Positions 31,687-42,900 of a DNA stretch of 64,000 bases are shown in pieces. The stretch is from assembly GCA_946902875.1 (NCBI GenBank), contig OX336343.1, forward strand, positions 4,515,754-4,579,753, in the 5' to 3' direction. A program made the position numbers and the translations under genes. Below the pieces are notes generated by a model. It was given only the letters and a program-made list of their open reading frames with translations, did not search any database and was not told the origin of the DNA. Numbering within the stretch: the first letter of the stretch is position 1; each line of letters begins with the position of its first letter. The stretch comes from Nematopogon swammerdamellus. Its lineage: Eukaryota; Arthropoda; Insecta; Lepidoptera; Adelidae.

Positions 31687-34574
31687 TTATGAGTGCACTT
31701 GTATTGTTTTTAAGTATTTTTGTTTGTTTGTTTTGTTTTTTTTTTTGTCTAATTGGTTTTTTAAAGAATTAACCGAGGGGGCGCTGACGGTCTCCTCAGA
31801 TAATTTGTTCCAGGCCCTTACGACCCGGTGCGTCAGAAAATGCTTCCTGGGGTTGGTTCTATGTGTGGGCCATTTTAGTTTTAATGAGTGACCGCGAAGA
31901 CGTTCTTCAGTGCTCCTTTCGTACATTGACTGTAGACTTGGTACATCGTAGCATTCTTTTAGGATTTTATAGGTTTCTATAATGTCTCCTCGTTGTCTCC
32001 TTTCCTCAAGAGTTGTTAATCCCAGTGCCTGTAAGCGATCTTCATATGTTTTATTTTTAATTGATGATACCATCTTTGTTGCTCGTCGCTGTACTCTCTC
32101 TAGTAGCTCAATATCTTTTTTAAAATATGGACTCCAAATTTGGTAGCCATATTCAAGTAGTGGTCTTATATATGTCTTGTAGAGTTTCATAAACAGTTCT
32201 GCGGTGATGGAGGAGAAGGCTTTCCTTATTGTATAGAGAAGTGAATTTGCTCTCTTCACTAGCTGAATTATGTGCGCTTCCCATTTTAGATCTTCTGATA
32301 TCACGACTCCTAAATCCTTTTGCGACTTAACTGGTTGTATTTGGTTTCCACCAATGTTGTATGAGAGCTTTGGGTTTTTAGACCCTATGTGGAGTACTGT
32401 ACATTTACTGCTGTTGAGTGAAAGTAGCCATTCTTTTGTCCAATGTAGAATTTGGTCAAGGGTGTCTTGTATGGTCTGATGGCTTATAAGAGGGTCTGCA
32501 AAAAATTTTGTATCATCGGCAAAGAGCGAGAAGCTGAGTTTCATGATGGCTGGTAGGTCTGTGAGAAATATCCCAAGATTGGCGCGACGATCGATCCTTG
32601 CGGTACTCCGCTGAGTACTGGTTGAGGTTCAGATAGTTGTTCGCCAACTCTCACTCGGAACTTTCTATTTGTTAGGAGATCTTTCAGCCACAGTAGTAGT
32701 TTTCCACGGAGTCCAAAGTGGTCCAATTTGTGAATAAGTCGGTTTATCGGGACACGGTCGAAAGCTTTTTCATAATCTAAGTATATTATGTCCATTGGCT
32801 TACGCTCATCCCATGTTTTGGTCCATATGTTCATGCATTCGAGTAGGTTTGTTATGGTTGAGCGCTTGGGTACAAAACCGTGTTGTTGGCTGATGATAAT
32901 TTTTTCTTGTGTTAAAAATGTTCTTAGTGAGTCACAGACAATTTTCTCCATAGCCTTGCATATAATGCTCGTCAGACTGATTGGGCGGTAGTTCGATGCT
33001 GCAAGTTTATCCCCTTTTTTGTATATCGGTGTTACTGTTGCTTCTTTCCAGTCTGACGGTAGTTTGCCAGTTTTAAAGGATAAGGTCATTATAAATGCAA
33101 GGTGTTGGCACAACTCTGGAGAACATCTTTTCAAATAGATTGCAGGTATACCATCCGGTCCCATTGATGTTTCATCTTTAAATGTTTTTAATACTTTCAG
33201 AACTTTCTCCGGGGTAAACTCCACCATTTCTAAAGTATTCTCTACTCTTGGAACAGCGACTTGTGGTAAGGGGTCATCATTCTCTTGTACAAAAGATTTT
33301 TTAAACTGTTCTGCAAATGTGTTTGCTACTTCGAAGTGGTCGGTTATAATTTCTTTTGTGTCGGCTTTCCGCAAAGCTGGCGGTATGCTAACTTTGGAGG
33401 ATAGTTGTTTCCGGATGTAACCGTAGAAAGCTTTTGGCCCTAAAGTGATTATATTTTCCTCGTACTTTTTCCTTGATTGTCTTGTCAGATATACAATTTG
33501 GTTGTTTACTTTGCGGTAAGTTTCGTATGTTTTTTGGGATTTATTTAATTGGTAAAGTCTCCACAGGTGCTTTTTTTGTTTAATCATATCAATGACTTGC
33601 TTGTTTATCCAGGGCTTGTTGCTTAGTTTCTTCTTGGGTGTTGAGACAGAAACATGTGTAAGTAATGTATCTTGTGTTATTTTTTTGAATTGTGTCCAAG
33701 CATGTGTCACATCTGTTTCAGATGTGTCAGATAAATTTTCTTTGTTCAATGCTTTTCGTATTATTTCGTAGTCAGCTTTCATGTAATTTGGACGAGGTTT
33801 TTTAATATTATTGTGAGATTTTTCTAAAATAAACTGAATAGTTGCTACCAATACTAAATGGTCACTTTTGCCAATATTTGCGCAGTAATCGATTTTTGTG
33901 CAAAGACTATGGTCATTGCACATTATGAAGTCGAGTAGAGATTCTTCATTATTGCGTTTTCTTGTGTTTTGTTCTACAAGTTGTTGCAAGCTGGAGTTTG
34001 TGTATGTTTTAATAAATTTTTCATGTAATGCGTTGTATCCATCTAATTTTTTTAATGGCCACTGGATGTCAGGTAAGTTGAAATCACCTGCGATCAGTGT
34101 AGTTCCTTGCTAGGCTGCCCGCTCTATCATGTCAAAGAGATCTGTGTCTGATTGTTCCAAAGTGTAATGGGTTGGGCGGTACACCCCGGCTAGTAGCATT
34201 TTAAAGTTGCCATACTCTATGTCTAGCCATAATGCTTCCACATTTGTTCTGTCATAGGTAGAGTTTCTTCTTGCTATAATAGGTATGTTATTATGATTGT
34301 TAGCAACATAGATTGCAACACCTCCACTTGCCTTTTTGCCGGTAGTTCGGTCTTGCCGATACAAAGAGAATCCAGGTATGTTCACAATGCTATCTTTTAT
34401 TTCAGGTTTCAGATGTGTCTCAGTTATAATAATGAATGTAGGTTTTAATGTATTTATGTCTGCTAGTAAAAGGTTGAATTTTGCCGTTAGTGAAGCCAAG
34501 TTCGTGTAGTGTATGATCAGTTCGGTTACATCTGACGATGTTACTTTTTTGACAGTTTTATAATTTTTGGACAA
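31687..34574 (-). pseudogene. CR1 ORF2 (APE endonuclease + RT), one stop and one frameshift
   Basis: From ATG 34574 the endonuclease begins (TETHLKPEIKDS, GGVAIYV). An in-frame TAG at 34110-34112 interrupts it just before AGDFNLPD, and the same frame continues through SDHLVL to the RT (KPWINKQ, TPIYKKGDK, LDYEKAFDRVP, GVPQGSIVAP). A frameshift near 32575-32585 then moves the frame, after which the FADDTKFF catalytic box and the C-terminal tail follow to 31687. Only these two lesions are seen, so the copy is recently inactivated. Confidence 0.85.
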
Positions 34575-35275
34575 TTATTTATGTATTTTATAGTCAGATC
34601 TTTTTCTCCGCCTTGCGTTCTTTCTTCTAGTTCCTGCCTGAGCTTTTTCAGATGATCTCTTTGGTAAGGTGTCAGATCTGCTTTCGCTGTTACAGGGGCT
34701 TGCAATTTTGACTTGTTCTTCAGGATTTGAATTGCTTTTCGCTTACCTGACATAACAATCTTTATTGGGCGTGGTGTGGAGGCTCCAGGCTGAGGCTTAC
34801 CGAGGCGGATAACAGCGCGAGGGCGCTCGGGCTCCGGCAGCGAGTCCAGGGTACGTTGGACACTTTCTGCATCATCCTTCTTGCGTTGGTCAGCATTCTC
34901 CGCTGCCGACTCCTGGATTCCAAACAGGATAACATTGGAGCTCCTCATCTTCCTGTCTTCTAGCTCTTCGATTACTAGATCGAGGTTTAGTCCCTTCGTA
35001 TGACTATTCTTTAGGTTGTCGATTTCTTTGTTTAATTTTTCCAGCTGGTTCTTGAGGGATGACACCGCTTTCTTGAGGCTTGGGAGCTCCTTGATGCCAG
35101 TTTCGCAATCCGGGCACAGGTATCGAAGTGAGTGAGTCGCAAGTTGGAAAACTCGCATTTCTGTAGCACTCAGTGCACTGCACTTGACACACACTGGGCG
35201 GTCACACCCAAAACATACGATGCCAGGGTTTTTCTCGTCCATAACGTTTTTCTTGTCACACTTGGAGCAAGACAT
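34541..35275 (-). CDS. CR1 ORF1 protein with PHD-like zinc finger
   Basis: Encodes 244 residues: an N-terminal Cys-rich segment (CSKC, CFGC, CVKC, CPDC) spaced like a PHD finger, then a coiled coil (about 60-100, LKKAVSSLKNQLEKLNKEID) and a C-terminal basic region. In CR1 elements ORF1 proteins bind the element RNA and form particles with ORF2. The frame is intact with a genuine ATG. Confidence 0.82.
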   Translation of the reverse strand: MSCSKCDKKNVMDEKNPGIVCFGCDRPVCVKCSALSATEMRVFQLATHSLRYLCPDCETGIKELPSLKKAVSSLKNQLEKLNKEIDNLKNSHTKGLNLDLVIEELEDRKMRSSNVILFGIQESAAENADQRKKDDAESVQRTLDSLPEPERPRAVIRLGKPQPGASTPRPIKIVMSGKRKAIQILKNKSKLQAPVTAKADLTPYQRDHLKKLRQELEERTQGGEKDLTIKYINNCPKIIKLSKK

Positions 35276-35290
35276 CTTGTTTTGAAGTTG

Positions 35291-36896
35291 ATAAAATTTT
35301 TATTTATGTATGATTTATTTAGTTAACTGAGTTTTGTATGAACACTGTGGGTAGTTTTTTGTTTACATTCGCAGTTGTATCAAAGCTGATTTTTTAAAGA
35401 TGTTTTTCCTTATTTAATATTATTTATTTTGCAGAGATAACACTTTTCCTGTAGTTTTAAATCACGAGCTTTCTATTGGTGATACTTTTAGAGCAATTTA
35501 GTAACTTATAACAATTTTCAGTTAAAATTTATATGAGAACAAGTGCACTCGATTTTATGCAGGTAGTCAGATCTATATTATATGAAAGAATTCTATATTA
35601 TATATAGAATAATAAATATAGAATATATCAGGTCTAATCATATTTTGTGTTTATTTATGTAGGAAATGCGCAGAATTTAAGATTTGTTTAAGTAGGTACC
35701 TAACAGTTGGCATTTAGTAAAGAAACAGCTATAGGAATGATAATATAAAAAAAATCCTCAAATCATAAGAAATTGCAAAATTTTTAAAATGCTTTTGCTC
35801 CTATTCTCCTTCACAACTTTCACCAATTTGTCAAAATTACATAAAATTTTTGCATTTTGTTATTCACTCATAGTTTTTATCGGAAGCTATATTATATTAG
35901 AGTGTAATCGAATAGGTGTTCTGTAAGTGTGAACGCATTTAAACACCGTTTTACATTTACATTACTAGACACAAGTCCACCTGCACCAACCATCTGGCAT
36001 TATATCAAACATGTTCAAATGTACAAAATATGAAATATCTATAATCATTAAGTCAAATCGAAACCTATTTTAAAATAACTTCATACTATTCTACAAAATG
36101 ATAATTACCTACATTACATCTACGCAATAAAAAAATAATTATGAAAAATTACAAATGTTAATATCAGATTATTCCAGATAATCAGCGTGCCTATTCTTTA
36201 TTAGTGCTTATAGCGGCAGCCGCAGTTCCGTCTCACTCGGTCCAACTGTTTTCTCAATGTGTCTAGTGAGAGAAATCAGATCATGAGACATTGCTATAGG
36301 TAGCGGGACGGATCTCGGCGTGTCGTCGCCGCAGCGGGCGACCCGCCACGCGAATACACTGTACAAGTACGGTGCGGGTGCGAGGGAGAACACCGACGAA
36401 CCGCTGCGGCGGCGACACGCCGAGATCCGCCCCGCGCATTATACTAGCGAGGAATTGCTATAACACGAGAATAGCCCGGCCTCTTGATGCAAGACAGGCC
36501 CGCAGGCACACTCACCGGAATATCCGGCCGGAATTCTCCGGCCAGACCTGAATAGTGTGTGGGTCTCTATCCGCCATGGCACCTACATGCCGATTTGCGT
36601 CCCATACAATTTACCACCCCGGCTGGAAATTCCGGTGAGCGTGTCGCCGGGCTTATCTAGACCAAACTAATTAGTTTTCTTTCATTATTTATTAGGAAAC
36701 ACAAAGAGAATTGTCTTTTGTGATTTTGGCCTGTTGTATACTTATATTTAATTAATTACCCAATATTATGTTTATATTTCTAAGTTTACCTTTACCCTAT
36801 ACTTGGGTTGCTGGTTGTACTTAGTTACTTACAAGTGTAAAGTTTTGAACAAAATCAATTTATTTTTTTCAAATGTTCGAACAATTTTATTGTTAA
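35291..36896. other. AT-rich intergenic sequence
   Basis: No gene recognised. A GC-rich patch at 36200-36660 includes mirror-like CGGCGACGACACGCCGAGATCC stretches (around 36305-36330 and 36410-36430), which are inverted with respect to one another and suggest a decayed hairpin element; similar TCCGGCCGGAAT motifs lie near 36520-36540. Confidence 0.4.
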
Positions 36897-38219
36897 CTAG
36901 CTGTTGCCCGCGGCTTCGCTCGCGTGAAATTCGTATTTCAAAGAAGAATCTAAGTAACTAAGGGCGAGGCCGAAGGCCGAGCTGCCTTCAGGTAAACGAT
37001 AAATCTTCTCAAATAAAGTAAGCAACTAACGGCGAGGCCGAAGGCCCAGCTGCATCCTGGAAGACAATAAACCTTCACGAAGAAAGTAAGTAACTAAGGG
37101 CGAGGCCGAAGGCCGAGCTGCGTTCAGGAAGACGATAAACCTTCTCGAAGAAAGTAAGTAACTAAGGGCGAGGCCGAAGGCCGAGCTGCGTTCGGGTAAA
37201 CCAAAAACCCTCTTCTGCCGTCGGGCCTCGCTCTAAATGACTTCCTTTCTTGGATAGTATATAATATCGTTTACTCCATCTATTTATTTAATAAAAATAA
37301 AAAAGTAATATTAATAGCTAAATAATTAAAACCTACCTAACAAACATTAAAATAACTATCATAAAAGGGGCGTTTTCAAATGTTCCTAGAACACTTGCGG
37401 CATTACTCCGCTGGATGGCAAGGCTTACCGTTTGAATGAAGTAGGCCCTTGATTGCGGGACACCAGTTGCGTCCACCAGCAGAGGCCCAAGTCTCTTCAA
37501 GAAGCTTTTGGCTTCAATGACTGCTCCACGGACCGAGGGGTTCAACCGCAAACGCAACAAATTTTATTGCGTTTGAGGCTGTCCGCCCAGGCCTCGGCCG
37601 CGCCGGCCGCTCTTGAAGATGTCCGAACGTGACTTGGAGCCAATGTGAGAACACAAATGGCGTCCCACATCAAAGACCTACCCTTAGCCCATGGAACTAA
37701 GGTGATACCATCGGGTCTCTAGCCATCCAGCCGGGAATAACCGCAAGGTTTTAGGATGCACGGTATGTTTGCCGTCAGAAGCGTGGACTTTATAATAAAA
37801 TTTAAATTAATTTAACTCAATCTTAATATCGCTTAGTTACCTACTTTATTCGAGATGATTTAGCTTCATCCTGAAGGCAGCTCGGCCTTCGGCCTCGCCC
37901 TTAGTTACTTGCTTTCTTCGAGATGGTTTATCATTTATCAGAACGTAGCTCGGCCTTCGGCCTCGCCTTAGTTACTTACTTTCTTCAAGATGGTTTAGCT
38001 TCTTCCTGAACGCAGCTCGGCCCATAGTTACTTACTTCATTCAAGAAAGAATGTTTTTCTTCTTCCTGAGCTCATCTCCGACTTCCGCCTCGCCCTTAGT
38101 TACTTTCATCGAGAAAGAATATCGTTAACGTGAGCGCAGATCCGCCTTCGGCTCCGCCTTTAATTACTTAAATTTTTTTTTAAATACGAATTTCACGCGA
38201 GCGATGCCGCGGGCAACAG
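36897..38219. mobile_element. Foldback element with inverted arrays and captured coding fragment
   Basis: Inverted ends: CTAGCTGTTGCCCGCGGC at 36897 and its complement ending at 38219. The arms hold about four units of a roughly 64-bp repeat (core GGGCGAGGCCGAAGGCC, 36950-37200) and inverted units of the same repeat (37845-38165). The centre carries a decayed coding fragment on - (see 37340-37740). The same ends bound the much smaller element at 4112-4363. The element class is unresolved. Confidence 0.7.
37340..37740 (-). pseudogene. Captured C-terminal fragment of a metazoan RT-like protein family
   Basis: On -, [19 protein letters not shown], then [31 protein letters not shown], a frameshift, and AYFIQTVSLAIQRSNAASVLG. 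I recognise these as the tail of large RT-like proteins frequent in molluscs and cnidarians, where RPDG...WD and AIQRGNAAS are hallmarks. Their exact element class I do not know. At least one frameshift and no start mean it is not functional. Confidence 0.6.
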
Positions 38220-39916
38220 AAATATAAATTGCACCAATGACAGCGACGCAAGTTCGACTTCAATTTTTATTTTTTTTATTTATCAAACATTTTGTCACCG
38301 GCCAGCTCACGTCGAGATGACAGTTCTCCGTTGTCAACTTGACATTAAAATTTTATAATCATTTTAATTTTTATTATATTTTTTTGTTTATTATGTTAAT
38401 CCGGGATATACACTGTCACTATACAAAGTTTCGTCAAATTCCGTTCAGTGGTTTTTGCGTGATGCGCGTACAGACAAAGAGAGATTATTACTTTAACGAT
38501 TTTATTATATGTATAGATGGAACAATATTGTCTGCATTGTAGTTAGAAAATGGAATAAACGGCAATAAATCAATTAACAATTTTATTTCGTTAAAAGTGG
38601 GTCACCTGACCTCACTAGTTTTGTTTTATTGCTTTAAATATATTTGGCAGATTTTATTATAAGGCATATTATTTTATTAAATACTTTTGAATGCCAAAGG
38701 ACAAAATTAATAAACAACTATGTGTATATTTATAATTCTAATCAAGTTTTAATATTGCTATTTGATTTATTGTAGTTTATTTATAGGTTATTGCTATTTG
38801 ATTTATTGTAGTTTATTTTATTTATAGGTAGTTTTAATTTTTATTCATTTATTTATTTTTTAGGTTTAGTTTATAAGTTATTTTAGTTTAATTTTATTTT
38901 ATTAGGTTATTTTAAATTTTATAATAAAGAAAATAATTTCTATGTTCAAAAAAAAAAACAAACAGGTTTAAAAGTAATAAATTTTTAATTTTAATAATTT
39001 TATCAATTACCTCCAATATTGAGTTCCCTATTGAATGATATGATTTTTTAAGGTAGTGTAGCTTTGTAATCAATTACTAGATCTTTATTCTCTAAGAAAA
39101 TATCGAAATACCTACCTTAATTTACATACATATGTTACACATTACAATGTTTTGAAAATAAAAAGAATTCCATTCAATAAAAATACCTCACATATACTTT
39201 TACCATGTGTTTTATTTACTTACTTGCTAGTTGAAAAATTTTTTTTTTAATATGTAAGAGTGATATACCTTTTAAATTATTATTAATTTCTTTCTGCAAA
39301 ATAAAAATGTATCTTAGTGTGATCGTCGAATAAATTGTTCGAACCGGTTCGAAACAGTTGTTCATCTTCTTCCACTAAGGAAGAGCAAGAGGGCCTACTT
39401 TATGTGCAAGCTAGAGTCAGCCCCAGCGAACAACAACCTGTCGAACCGACCAAAAGCTATTTTCACGTGCTATTTAACAACTTGCTGTTTTTCAATGTAT
39501 TTTCACTTTTAAATGTGACCTGGTGAATTTTTTTTTGGTGTTGTAAGTGAACAGTGGCTGTCGAGCTCTTAAGAAGCAGTCCAGTCCAGTCCACACCTCC
39601 GAAGCGACTGTTTTTGTGTGTCTCAGACCGGCGTTAGTCTTTTTATAATCTATATTTTGAAATACCATGTGACAGAGCGGATATAACCCCCTCCCTCCCC
39701 CCCCCCCCTGCCAGTGACCCAGTGTTTTATTTTGACAAACCCCTCCCTACAAATCGGTCACGTGGTATTATGGGTGGGTACGTGTTCCCTAACTTAAAGC
39801 TGAATAATAGAGACTATAAAATATAATAAACATTTTATATTAATTTAACACAGAATATGAAGATGCCCATAGGGATAAGTGAGCGTACGGGAGCGGGCCC
39901 CCGGCCGGGCTACCGG
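38220..39916. other. AT-rich intergenic sequence downstream of POLN
   Basis: Holds a repeat tail with CAAAGTTTCGTCAAATTCCG (38426) typical of lepidopteran repeats, long AT-rich runs (38640-39300), and a C-rich element near 39663-39768 flanked by TACCATGTGAC and GTCACGTGGTA. A possible POLN poly(A) signal (AATAAA on -, at 39726-39731) lies within that element. Confidence 0.45.
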
Positions 39917-42900
39917 CTACAGCATGTCGGCCCAGCTCCGACCGCAGCTCACGGCCACGGGAAGCGCCACGTCCATGCCGCACAGCCTCCCGCAACACTC
40001 CATGGCCGCCGTCACTGTCTCTGAAAATTGAACACTGGAGTTGGTCTCGCAGGGGTTGTGGTTTAGCGTTGATTCCCTGGTGTTTCCGTACTTGTGTAGT
40101 TAAAGCACCTAACACGGGAATAAGTAGCGAAAGCTGCGAGTGGTGAGCCACTTAGAGCTCCGTAACCAATGTGGAGAATTGGTAGACATGCGAATAATGT
40201 AGATCGGTATGTCGGTGCAGCACACACTTATATGTGTATGTGGGATGGATTTCCCACGAGCTAATGACGCTGACGTGTGTCAGTCATTCGAGACCGGTGG
40301 ATCCCCGGTACACATTAGGTGGTGGTCATATGCACTTCCACGCATATACATAGCTGGTGAAAACAAAAGCCGTTAGGCTAGTACAAAACGCTGAGGCCCT
40401 GGGCACAGGTTGTGGTTGGATAGGGTGCGGACCCCAGTGGCAGTGAAGGCTTCACCCCCGGCTCTCGACTTCGGTCGGGGGTTCCTTCGGGTGGACGGGT
40501 GATGGCTCGGATCGGCTGGGGAAAGGTCACAGCCTGTGTTTCCCATGGGATTTTTTCGGAAGAACGGATGTTCGACAGAGCAGCTATGGGGCCTCGATCT
40601 GGCATACATGATCACTACTCGCAAGAGTGCAGGTTGTAGATGTCTGGATTTTGTGACCGGAAGTTTGGTATCTCTGGGCGTCTATAAACAAAACGTAAAT
40701 CAATAAACGATAGTAAGAAGGTTGTCTCTGAAAATACCAACGCCTTATGTCCACTTTGTCCAGGTGAGACTGGAGTATACTGGACGCCATTGCTGCGCTA
40801 GAATGGCTAGCAAGGGCCGCCATGTCGTCTGCGTAAGTGGCTGATGTCACATTGTCAGTCTCAGGCTTATCTGCCGTAAAAATGACACACACATTCCTGC
40901 GGAACCCCTGCTAGAATGTCGTGGAAGCCAGAGTAGTCTTCTCCAACCCACACTTTACCGGTGATGAGGCCAACATATCGCGCCTCAAAACATTCTCCAC
41001 TTCAAAGCCCGTAGTCACGTCAGTCGGCGTGTATGCGTCAACTGCTGGACATACGCCTCCAATTTTCCTCCAGTCCTCCCGGCTTTCAGCGGTACGGAAT
41101 CACTGCTTTCCGCCGAAGTACTTGGTGTCGTCGTTCCACCTGGCGGGTCGTCTTCCTACACTCCGTTTTCTCCGTGTAGGGCGTGGTTATTCCAACGGTC
41201 GTCGTTTCTTCGGCTGACGTGCCCGGTCCAATATCGACTACTAGTCCGCCAGTAATCACACACACCACAAATTCCGGTGAGTGTGTCTTAGGACTTGCAG
41301 AAAGTCACAATCGAGGTCAAAATAGGTCAAATAGCTGCTTGTGCACTGACGATAACGGCACGGCGAACGGTAACGTCACGACCACGGCGCAGTAGCAGTG
41401 AGACAAAAATATATGAAATGATGGTAACGGTGTATTTTTTTCTCCACTGCTGCCGTGACGTTACCGTTGTCGTCGCCGCGTCGTGAAATAAACTGTGCCG
41501 ACCGCGAGAATGCTCGCAATACCAACGCTGGCAATAAGAAGGAATTATATGTCTACGGAAACCTCTGTGTGTTAACTAAGTTCTCACTTAACAGGAATAA
41601 TTGGAAACGATTGGCTGGTGTCGTACAAACCTCTGACTCTCTCCAGGTCTCTCTCGGCCACCTCCCAGACGAGCTCGTCGTGTATCTGCAGCACGAGCTG
41701 GCAGTCCACCGGCGGCGTCAGCTCTCGGAGACCACGCCCGCTAGATATCATCGCCACCTTGCACAGATCTGCCGCTGACCCTGACACGTGCGTGGAAATA
41801 TTGTTATTTAGGTTTCCGCATTCCGTACGGAAGCCTATTACTAAGCATCCGCTGTCTTTCTGTCCGAGGGCTGTATCTCTTGAACCGTAAAAGGTAGCCC
41901 TTTGAAATTTTCACAGATTATGTGTTACTATGGCGGATTCAACAAATAATAAAAAAAAGAAAATGTTAAAAATTAAGGTCGGCTCCCATACAACAAACGT
42001 GCGAAAAATCGATTAGGCACGCTACTGAATAATAGATGGCGCCAAAGGCTTTTATGCATTGCATTGTTGAAAGACAAAAGATAGGCGAATATTATTGATA
42101 GCGGATAGATACGGAAACCTCCGTGCGTGAGTAAAACCCCGCACTTGACAGATTTTTTTATGTAGTCCGGTATGGGTGGCGGAGTCGGAGGGGCCAGCAC
42201 ATGCTCGAACCAGCCAATATCACCTTCGAGAAGGTAGGTGCCATACCGGAGACTTCCCTTGATTGCTGGCTATACATACTGGACTAGAGTAGAGCACAAC
42301 CGAGGCTGCTATGCGGCCATCTTACATCCAGTACGTTGCTACCAACCCAGTCGGCTACAATTTGAGCCTACAACCTAGTAAGGGGCAAGGGAAGGGACCT
42401 ACAGTTTTACAACGGTTTCGAACGTTGAAGCAGCAGGTGTAGGTACGCACGTAAATTATTTGGTCAAAAAAAAAACTCATTGGTACACACTGCCGGCCGG
42501 ATTCGAACCTCGGACCTCTCGCATGAGAAGCCGATGCCCAAACCACGCGACCGCAATCGATAGCGACCCGCCACTTATTGGATCGCTTAGTGGGTTAACG
42601 TTTTTAAGGGTCGGATACATCGATGTCAATTTTATAGATTTTAGCCCATCCCATACATTACTCCCGAAAAAATATGTTCACGACGAGACCTGCATATTGC
42701 AGATTTCACGGACAGCCGCTTCATACGGCATATAAGTTACTCTATGATACGGCGTGTGCGGCGCGTGTTGAACGCACGGTGACACACAAAGTGCGTGTGT
42801 GCAGCATGCCCGGTTGCTGTTATAAAGAGTGACAGTGACAAACGTTGTTTGTTTCACCTGAGCATGTTATGGCGTGTTAAGAAGCCATGCTGTCACGGAT

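Larger units (their letters stand above)
31600..35290 (-). mobile_element. CR1-type LINE with two ORFs, lightly damaged
   Basis: On -, ORF1 (35275-34541) overlaps the start of ORF2 (from 34574) by 34 bp; ORF2 runs to 31687 and a short 3' UTR ends in an (AAAT)n tail at about 31603-31640. The order PHD-like ORF1, APE endonuclease, RT fits CR1. The 5' UTR boundary is unclear and may lie a little beyond 35290. The 160 bp between its tail and copy B of the RLE LINE holds nothing recognised. Confidence 0.87.
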
